From contig CAIVJW010000048.1 in NCBI GenBank assembly GCA_903906315.1, positions 1-64,000 of the forward strand: DNA of 64,000 nt, in the 5' to 3' direction. This document shows positions 1 through 8,900 of this stretch, piece by piece; positions within the stretch are counted from its first letter, which is position 1; each line of letters begins with the position of its first letter. This DNA comes from an uncultured delta proteobacterium. GTDB taxonomy: Bacteria > Myxococcota_A > Polyangia > Polyangiales > Polyangiaceae. The notes beneath the pieces were generated by a model. That model was not told the origin of the DNA and searched no databases. It saw only the letters and a list, made by a program, of their open reading frames with translations. Position numbers and translations under genes: made by a program.

Positions 1-1
1 A

Positions 2-2914
2 CCCGCCTCGCACGGCACTCCCGTCGACCTCGAGGCGCTGATGCTCGCGATCGTGGCCGAGAAGACGGGCTACCCGGCCGACATGCTCGCGATGCCGATG
101 GAGCTCGAGGCCGACCTCGGCATCGACTCGATCAAGCGCGTCGAGATCCTCTCGACCATGCGCGAGCGCGCCCCGGGCCTGCCCGAGGTGGTCGCCTCCG
201 AGATGGCCGCCCTGCGCACCCTCGGCCAGATCGTCGACTACCTCCGCGCCAAGTCCGGCGCCCCCGCCGCGCCCGCCGCTCCCGCGCCGGTCGCCTCGGC
301 CCCGGCTTCGGCCGTCGACGCGGCCCCGGTCGCCGCCGGCGCGCCCGCCGACCTCGAGGGCCTGATGCTCACGATCGTCGCCGAGAAGACGGGCTACCCG
401 GCCGACATGCTCGGCCTGGGCATGGAGCTCGAGGCCGACCTCGGCATCGACTCGATCAAGCGCGTCGAGATCCTCTCGGCGATGCGCGAGCGCGCCCCGG
501 GCCTGCCCGAGGTGGTCGCCTCCGAGATGGCCGCCCTGCGCACCCTCGGCCAGATCGTCGACTACATGCGCGGCCGCGCCAGTGGCGGCGCCCCGCGCGC
601 GTCCTCGGCCGCCGAGCCGACGGTCGCCGCGGAGCCTCCAGCCTCCGGGGTAAAGCGCTTCGTCGTCGAGGAGGAGCCTGCCCCAGCGTGCGGCCTCGCG
701 GTCGCGGGCCTCGCGGGCGCGAGGCGGCTCGTCGTGACGGAGGAGGGCAGCGGCGTCGCCGAGGCGGTCGTCGCCGCGCTCGGCGCGCGCGGCGTGTCGG
801 CCTCGGTCGTCGCCAGCGTGCCCGCGGACGCCGACGCGGTCGTGTTCCTCGGCGGCCTGCGCGAGGTCGCGACCATCGACGCGGCCGTCGCCGTGAACCG
901 CGAGGCGTTCGCCGCGGCCAAGGCCATCGCGGCGCGCTTCGCGGCCGAGGGCGGCCTCTTCGTCACCGTGCAGGACACCGGCGGCGACTTCGGCCTCGCG
1001 GGCAGCGCCCGCGCGTGGCTCGCGGGCGTCTCGGCGCTCGCGCGCACGGCGGCGATCGAGTGGCCGAAGGCGTCGATCAAGGCGATCGACCTCGAGCGCG
1101 CCGGCCGCGATTCGGAGGCGATTGCGGCCGCGATCGCAGGCGAGCTCCTCGGCGGCGGCCCGACCCGCGAGGTCGGCCTGCACGCCGACGGGCGCCGCAC
1201 CACGCTCGCCTCGGTGGAGCGCGAGGTCCTGCGCGCGGCCGAGGTCGTCGACGCGTCGAGCGTCGTCGTCGTCTCGGGCGGCGCGCGCGGCGTGACGGCC
1301 GCGTCGGTCATCGAGCTCGCCCGCCGCACGCGCGCGCGCATCGTCCTGCTCGGCCGGTCGAAGATCGAGCCCGAGCCCGCCTCCGCGCGGGGCCTCGCGG
1401 ACGACGCGAGCCTCAAGCGCGCGCTGCTCGACGAGGCCCGAAGGGAAGGCCGCCCCGTCGCGCCCGCCGCCCTCGGCGCCGCCGTCGCGCGCATCCTCGC
1501 CAACCGCGAGATCGAGGCCACCCTGGCCGCGATCCGCGCCGCCGGATCGGACGTGCGCTACGTCGCGGCCGACGTGCAGGACGGCGCGGCCATCGGCGCC
1601 GCGCTCGACGAGGCGCGCGCCGCGTGGGGCCCGGTGACGGGCGTCGTGCACGGCGCCGGCGTCCTCGCCGACAAGCTCATCGCCGAGAAGACGGCCGACC
1701 AGTTCGACCGCGTCTTCGACACCAAGGTCGCGGGCCTGCGCGCGCTGCTCGAGGCGACCGCGAAGGACCCGCTGCGCTTCGTGGCGATCTTCTCGTCCAT
1801 CGCCGCGCGCACCGGCAACCTCGGCCAGAGCGACTACGCGATGGCCAACGAGGTGCTGAACAAGGTCGCCGCCTCGCTGCGCCGCGCGAGCCGCGGCGCG
1901 CTCGTCGCGAAGGCGATCGGCTGGGGCCCGTGGGAGGGCGGCATGGTCACGCCGTCGCTCAAGGCCCGCTTCGACGCCCTCGGCGTCGTGCTCATCCCCA
2001 TCGCCGAGGGCGCGCGCCGCTTCGTGGACGAGATCGCGGGATCGCCCGGCGAGATCGAGACCCTCGTCGGCGGCGCCGTGGGCGAGGGCCCGCTCGGCGC
2101 CGGCGCGGGCAGCGGCCAGCGATCCGAGGTCACCGTCGGAGGCGCCTCGCACCCCTACCTCGACGACCACCGCGTCGCCGGCAAGGCCGTGGTCCCCGTC
2201 GCGATGGCCATCGAGTGGATGGCGCGCGGCGCGCGGGCGTTCCGGCCCGAGGCGCGCGCGGTCGCCCTCAAGGATCTGCGCGTGCTGCGCGGCATCAAGC
2301 TCGACCACTTCGAGAACGGCGGCGACCGCCTCGCCGTCACCTGCACGCCCAAGGGCGACGACCTCGCCCTCGAGCTCTGCGGGTCCGGCGGCGCGCTCCA
2401 CTACAGCGCGACCTTCGAGGCCCACGCCCCGCCGTCCACGCCGCCCGATCCGCCGGCCGCCGCCTCGCTGCGCGCCTGGCCGCACGGGCCGATCTACGAC
2501 GGCCACCTGCTCTTCCACGGGCCGCGCTTCCAGGTGATCCGGTCGGTCGACGGCGTCTCGCGCGAGGGCCTCGTCGCGAGCCTCGACGGCGCGCGCGCCC
2601 GCGGCTGGGCGGAGGGCGCGTGGGTCACCGACCCGGCCGCGGTCGACGGCGCGCTGCAGCTCGCGCTGCTCTGGGCCCGCGACGTGCTCGGCGGCGCGAC
2701 GCTGCCGATGTCCGTGGCCGGCTTCGAGAGCTTCCACGACGGGCTCGCCGACGGCCCCACGCGCGCGATCCTGCGCGGCCGCGAGGTGCACGCCTCGCGC
2801 GCCGTCTGCGACGTCGTGCTCGAGGACGCGGCCGGCCGGCCCACCGCGATCCTCCGCGGAATCGAGACGATCCTTCGCCCCGGCGAGCCCTCCGTCCCGA
2901 GCGCGGCCTCGTGA
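2..2914 (+). CDS. pfa2: PUFA synthase Pfa2/PfaA-like, C-terminal part (ACP-ACP-KR-DH), 5' truncated by window
   Basis: The frame is open from base 2 and gives 970 residues of a larger protein whose start lies outside the window. Two acyl carrier domains come first, with the phosphopantetheine serine in the motif LGIDSIKRVE at residues 43 and 151. An Ala/Pro linker follows, then a ketoreductase: glycine-rich SGGARGVT near residue 423, and the SDR catalytic Ser and Tyr612 in the stretch GNLGQSDYAM. The last ~260 residues look like a PKS-type double-hotdog dehydratase (HPYLDDHRVAGK near 717, and a later FHGPRFQ segment). In myxobacterial pfa clusters this protein also carries an N-terminal KS and malonyl transferase, presumably upstream. 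It makes polyunsaturated fatty acids iteratively with Pfa3. The TGA overlaps the GTG of the next gene. Confidence 0.93.
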   Translation, partial: PASHGTPVDLEALMLAIVAEKTGYPADMLAMPMELEADLGIDSIKRVEILSTMRERAPGLPEVVASEMAALRTLGQIVDYLRAKSGAPAAPAAPAPVASAPASAVDAAPVAAGAPADLEGLMLTIVAEKTGYPADMLGLGMELEADLGIDSIKRVEILSAMRERAPGLPEVVASEMAALRTLGQIVDYMRGRASGGAPRASSAAEPTVAAEPPASGVKRFVVEEEPAPACGLAVAGLAGARRLVVTEEGSGVAEAVVAALGARGVSASVVASVPADADAVVFLGGLREVATIDAAVAVNREAFAAAKAIAARFAAEGGLFVTVQDTGGDFGLAGSARAWLAGVSALARTAAIEWPKASIKAIDLERAGRDSEAIAAAIAGELLGGGPTREVGLHADGRRTTLASVEREVLRAAEVVDASSVVVVSGGARGVTAASVIELARRTRARIVLLGRSKIEPEPASARGLADDASLKRALLDEARREGRPVAPAALGAAVARILANREIEATLAAIRAAGSDVRYVAADVQDGAAIGAALDEARAAWGPVTGVVHGAGVLADKLIAEKTADQFDRVFDTKVAGLRALLEATAKDPLRFVAIFSSIAARTGNLGQSDYAMANEVLNKVAASLRRASRGALVAKAIGWGPWEGGMVTPSLKARFDALGVVLIPIAEGARRFVDEIAGSPGEIETLVGGAVGEGPLGAGAGSGQRSEVTVGGASHPYLDDHRVAGKAVVPVAMAIEWMARGARAFRPEARAVALKDLRVLRGIKLDHFENGGDRLAVTCTPKGDDLALELCGSGGALHYSATFEAHAPPSTPPDPPAAASLRAWPHGPIYDGHLLFHGPRFQVIRSVDGVSREGLVASLDGARARGWAEGAWVTDPAAVDGALQLALLWARDVLGGATLPMSVAGFESFHDGLADGPTRAILRGREVHASRAVCDVVLEDAAGRPTAILRGIETILRPGEPSVPSAAS
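41..574 (+). repeat. Tandem near-identical ACP coding repeat (324-bp unit)
   Basis: The two ACP coding segments are direct repeats offset by exactly 324 bp (108 codons). Bases 158-241 and 482-565 look identical, and most of the rest of the unit matches, including synonymous positions. This points to recent duplication or gene conversion within the ACP array. More copies may lie upstream, outside the window. Confidence 0.85.
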
Positions 2915-5900
2915 CCTTCGAGCCGATCGCGATCGTCGGGCAGGGCGCCGTCCTGCCCGGCGCGCTCTCGCCCGAGGCGCTGCGCGAGCTCGCCTTCGCC
3001 GGCCGCAGCGCCGTGCGCGGCGCGCCCGCCGGCCGCTTCCGCCTGCCCGACCAGCACGCCCTCGGCGCGCCCGACCACGCGGACGACCGCACCTGGTCGG
3101 ACGCGGGCGGCTACGTCGAGGGGTTCGACCGCGTCTTCGATCCGGGCGGCTTCCGGATCGACACCGACACGATCGGCGCGCTCGATCCCTCGTTCCGCTG
3201 GCTGCTGCACGCCGGGCGGCAGGCGCTCGCCCCGATCGGCCTCGCGGGCGCGTCGCCGCGCGCCGGGCTCGTGATCGGCAACCTGTCCTTCCCGACCGGC
3301 GCGATGGCGCGCCACGCCGAGAGCGTGTGGCTCGACGCGCAGGGCGAGGGGCTGCTCGGCGGGCGCGCGCGCGAGCTCGCCGGCGTCGACCGACCGGACC
3401 CGCGCTGCCGCTTCATGTCGGGCCTGCCCGCGCACCTCGCCGCGACCGCGCTCGGGCTCGGCGCGGGCGGCTTCGCGCTCGACGCGGCGTGCGCGTCGTC
3501 GCTCTACGCGATCAAGATCGCCTGCGATCGCCTGCACGACCGCACCGCCGACCTGATGGTCGCAGGCGCCGTCAACGGAGCGGACGCGCTCTTCCTGCAC
3601 GTGGGCTTCTGCGCGCTCGGCGCGATGAGCCGCACCGGGCAGAGCCGCCCGTTCCACCGCGAGGCCGACGGCCTCGTGCCCGCCGAGGGCGCCGCGCTCG
3701 TCGCGCTGATGCGCCTCGCGGACGCGCGCGCCGCGGGCCACCGCGTGCTCGGCGTCGTCCGCGGCGTGGGCCTGTCGAACGACGGCCGAGGCCGAGGGCT
3801 GCTCGCGCCCTCCGAGGAGGGGCAGATCCGCGCGATCCGGCTCGCGTACGCGATGAGCGGCCTCACGCCCCGCGACGTGTCGCTCGTCGAGTGCCACGCG
3901 ACCGGCACGCCCGTCGGCGACGGCACCGAGATCCGATCGATGCGCGCGATCTACGAGGGCGCGCGCGACGTGCCGATCGGGTCGCTCAAGTCGAACCTCG
4001 GCCACCTCATCACGGCCGCCGGCGTCGCGGGCCTGATCAAGGTGATCGGCGCGTTCGACGCGAGGGAGCGGCCGCCGACGCTGCACGCGGACGCGCCCAT
4101 CGACGCGCTCGCCGGGTCGCCGTTCCGCCTGATCGCGCAGCGCGAGCCCTGGCCCTCGGACGGGCCGCGCGTCGCCGCGGTGAGCGCGTTCGGCTTCGGC
4201 GGCAACAACGCCCACCTGATCGTCAGCGAGGACGACGGCCGCGCGCCCGCCTCGGCCGCGCGCGCCGCGGCCCCGAAGAGGGCGCCGATCGCGATCGTGG
4301 CCGTCGGCGCCCGCGCCTTCGGCACCACCGGCGCCGCCGAGGCCGCGCGCGCGCTGCTCTCGGGCGATCGGATCGCCGGCCGCCGTGCCGCGGTCGAGGT
4401 CGCGCTCACGGGCCTGCGCTTCCCGCCGCGCGACCTCGAGGCCGCGCTCGCGCAGCAGTCGCTCGTGCTCGAGGCCGCGCGCGAGGCCGCCGCGGGCCTC
4501 TCGCTCCCGCGCGAGCGCACCGGCGTCTTCATCGGCCTCGGCGCCGACCCCGAGGTCGCGCGCTACGGCATGCGCTGGCGCCTCGCCGCGTGGGCCGACG
4601 CGTGGGCCGCCAAGACCGGCTTCGCCCCGCCCGAGGGCTGGGTCGCGCGCGCTCGCGACGCCGTGGTCCCGAGGCTCGAGGCCGCGGGCGTCCTCGGCAC
4701 GATGCCGAACGTCCCCGCCAACCGCCTCTCGAGCCAGCTCGACCTCGGCGGGCCGGGCTACGTGATCTGCGCCGAGCAGGCCTCGGGCGTGGTCGCGATC
4801 GAGGTCGCCGCGCGCGCGCTGCGCGAGGGTGAGATCGACGCCGCCCTCGTGGGCGCGACCGACGCGTCCGACGAGCCCGTGCACCGCGCGGCCCTCGCGG
4901 CCCTCGGCCTCGACACCGGCGCGGGCGACGCCGCGATCGTGATCGCCCTCGAGCGCCTCGACGACGCGCGCGCGGCCGGTCACCGCGTGATCGCGGTGCT
5001 AGGCGACGACCCGGCCGAGGGCGCGCTCCTCGTCGGCGACGAGGGCGGCGCGGTCGATCCGATCCGCGGCGCCAGCCCGCACGCCGCCGCCGGCCTGGTG
5101 CACGCGGCCGCCGCCGCGCTCGCCATCGGCCACGCCGCGCGGCCTTCCGAGGGGCGCGGCCCCATCCCGTGGCTCGGCCCCCGCGCCGCCGAGACCCGCA
5201 CGCGCGTGCTCGGCGGCGGCGTCGCGTCGGTGCGCCTGCGCGCCGGCGACGCCCCGGCCCCGCTGCGCCTCGAAGCGCCGCCGCGCCTGTTCGTCTACTC
5301 GGGCGCCTCGCGCGCCGCCGTGATCGCCGCGCTCGACGCCGGGCGCGAGGGCGGCCCCGGGCCCGCGCGCCTCGTGATCGTCGCCGCGACCGAGGACGAG
5401 CGCGCCTCGCGCGCCGCCGCAGCCCGCCGCCACCTCGAGAAGGGCGGCCCCGCCACCGAGGGCATCGCCTTCCGCGACGCGCCCCTCGTGGGCGAGGTCG
5501 CCCTCTGCTTTCCCGGCGCCGCCGCCGCCTACCAGGGCATGGGCCGCGAGCTCGCGCTCGCCTTCCCGCGCCAGGTCGAGAGCCTCGCCGCGCGCTTCTC
5601 CTCGATCGACGGCGCGACCCGCTGGAGCTTCGGCCCGCCCGGCGACCCGCCCCACCCGCTCGACCAGCTCTGGTCGTGCGCGTTCCTCTGCCAGCTGCAC
5701 CGCGAGATCTCGCGCGACGTGATCGGCCTGCGCCCGAGCGCGACCATCGGCTACTCGTCCGGCGAGTCGAACGCGCAGTTCGCGATGGGCGCCTGGCGCG
5801 ACGTCGACGCGATGGTGCGCGCGTCCTGGGAGAGCTCGATCTTCCTGCGCGATCTCGTCGGCGATCACGCCTCCGCCAAGACCGCGTGGCGCGCCCTCGG

Positions 5901-8900
5901 CCACGAGTCGACCGGCACCTGGCGAGCGTGGAGCGTCGCCGCGCCGATCGAGGCCGTGCGCGAGGCGCTCGCCGGCGAGCCGCTCGCGCACCTCACCATC
6001 ATCAACACGCCCGACGACTGCGTCGTCGGCGGCGAGGAGTCGGCCTGCGCCCGCGTCGTCGAGAAGCTCGGCCGCGTGCACTCGCAGCCGCTCGGCTACG
6101 ACATGGAGGCGCACTGCCCCGAGATCGAGCCGATCCGCGCCGCCTGGTACGACCTTCACCACCGCGCGACCTTCGACGTCCCGGGCGTGCGCTTCTACTC
6201 CGCGGGCGCCCCCGCCGCGTACGCCGCGTCCTCCGACGCGACGGCCGCCGCGATCACGGCGCAGGCCGTGGACACCCTCGACTACCCGCGCGTCATCGAG
6301 CGCGCGTGGGCCGACGGCGTCCGCGTCTTCGTCGAGCACGGCCCCCGCGGCCTGTGCGCGGGGTGGATCCGGCGCATCCTCGGCGACCGCGATCACCTCG
6401 CCGTCTCGCTCGACGTCGCCGGCAAGAGCGGCGTCCGCCAGCTCGCCAACGCCACCGCCGCGCTCGTCGCCGCCGGCGTCCCCGTCGACCTCGACGCCCT
6501 CCACCGCGCGCTCGGCGCGGACGATCCGCCCGCCACGAAGGCCGGCCCGACGCTCACCCTGCCCGCGCACCCGCCCCCCGTGAACCTACCGACGATCCAA
6601 GCCGCCCCGCAGACCATGGCGCCCGCCCCGAAGCTCACGCCGGTCATCGACCCCGGCATGGGCGCCCGGGCCCTCCCGCCACGACGCCCGACCGCGCCGG
6701 CCTCGGATCCTTCCGCCGCGTCGGCGGCCGGGGTCGATCGCCCGCAGGTCCCCGCCGTCCGAGGCGAGGATCCGATCGCCCAGCCCGCGGAGACCTTCGT
6801 GACGCAGACGCCTTCGGCGACGGGCGAGATCCTCGCGCGCGCGATGGATCACCAGGCGCGCCTCGGCGCGGTCCACCGCGGCTTCCTCGAGGCGCAGGCG
6901 GCCACCCACCAGCGCTTCCTCGCGATGCAGCAGGGCATGCTCGCGTCGCTCACGGCCACGTACGCGGCTTCGCTGTCGGCGCCGGCCGATCGGGCAGCGA
7001 GTCCCACCCCGGCTGCCCGATCGGACGATGGGCAGGCGGCGCAGACCGCGGCACGAACGTCGACGGGAGGGCCCACGACGGCAGGGCCCGCCGGAGGCCC
7101 ATCCCGGCCTGCCGACCCCGCTCGTCGCGAGCCCCGCGCCCCGACCCTCGCCCCGGGCGCGCTCCCCGGCCCGAAGCTCGATCGTGCGCAGCTCGAGGTC
7201 CTCGCCTCCGGCGCGATCTCGTCGGTCCTCGGCGCCGAGTTCGCCGATCAGGACGGCTACGCGCGCCAGGTGCGCATGCCCATGCCGCCGCTCCTCCTCG
7301 CCGATCGCGTGACGGGCATCGAGGGCGCGCCGCACTCGATGAAGACCGGCACCATCTGGACCGAGACCGACGTCCGCGAGGACAGCTGGTACCTGCACGA
7401 GGGCCGGATGCCCGCCGGCGTGATGATCGAGAGCGGCCAGGCCGATCTCCTGCTCATCTCGTGGCTCGGCGCCGACCGGCTGAACCGCGGCGATCGCGTC
7501 TACCGCCTCCTCGGCTGCGAGCTCACCTACCACGGCGAGCTGCCCAAGCCCGGCGAGACGCTCGTCTACGACATCCACGTCGACGGCCACGCGAAGCAGG
7601 GCGACATCCGCCTCTTCTTCTTCCACTACGACTGCCGCGTGAACGGCGAGCTGCGCCTCACGGTGCGCGGCGGTCAGGCCGGCTTCTTCACCGACCAGGA
7701 GCTGCTCGAATCGGGCGGCATCCTCTGGGACGCGGCGACCGGCGACCACAAGGCGACGGGCCCGCTCGACCCGCCGCAGATCGCCTGCACGAAGCGGCGC
7801 TTCGGCGAGGCCGAGGTCCGCGCGTTCTCCGAAGGCCGCGTCGTCGACTGCTTCGGCCCCGGCTACGAGCGCGCGCACACGCACGTCCGCACGCCGCGCA
7901 TCTCGGGCGACCGCATGCTCTTCCTGCGCGAGGTCGTGGACTGCGACCCGAAGGGCGGCCCGTGGGGCCGAGGCTACCTGCGCGCCGAGACGCCCATCAC
8001 GCCGGAGGACTGGACGTTCGACGGCCACTTCAAGAACGACCCGTGCATGCCGGGCACCCTCATGTTCGAGGGCTGCCTGCAGGCGATGGCGTTCTACCTC
8101 GCCGCGATGGGCTTCACCGTCGACCGCGACGGCTGGCGCTTCGAGCCCGTCACCGGCGACACGATCCCGATGCGCTGCCGCGGGCAGGTCATCCCGACCT
8201 CGAAGCGCCTCACGTACGAGGTGTTCATCGACGAGGTCGTCGCCGGCCCCGTGCCGATGGCGTACGCCGATCTGCTCTGCACGGTCGACGGGCTCAAGGC
8301 CTTCCACGCGCGCCGCGTCGGCCTGCGCCTCGTGCCCGGCTGGCCGCTCGACGAGTGGCAACGCCTGCCGGTCGTGTCGGGATCGGACCCGGCGCACGCC
8401 GCGCTCGACCTGCCGAGGCTCGGCGGGCTCCGCGGCTCCACCGAGCCCAAGCCCGTCGCCGTCGTGGACGGCTTCCCGTTCGACTACCGATCGATGATCG
8501 CCTGCGCGTGGGGCCGCCCGTCGGCCGCGTTCGGGCCGATGTACAAGCCGTTCGACTCCACGCGCAGCGTCGCGCGCCTGCCCGGGCCGCCGTACCACTT
8601 CATCTCGCGCGTCACCCGCGCCGACGCGCCGATCGGCGTGCTCAAGGCCGGCGGCGTCATCGAGACCGAGTACGACCTCCCCGAGGGCGCCTGGTACTTC
8701 GACGTCAACGGCCACCGGACGATGCCCTTCGCGGTGCTGCTCGAGGCCGCCCTGCAGCCCTGCGGCTGGCTCGCGAGCTACGTCGGCAGCGCGCTCACGA
8801 CCGACGCGGATCTCCTCTTCAGGAACCTCGACGGCAAAGGCACGCAGCACGCCGAGATCCTCCCCGGCGCGGGCACGCTGCGCACGACCGTGAAGATCAC

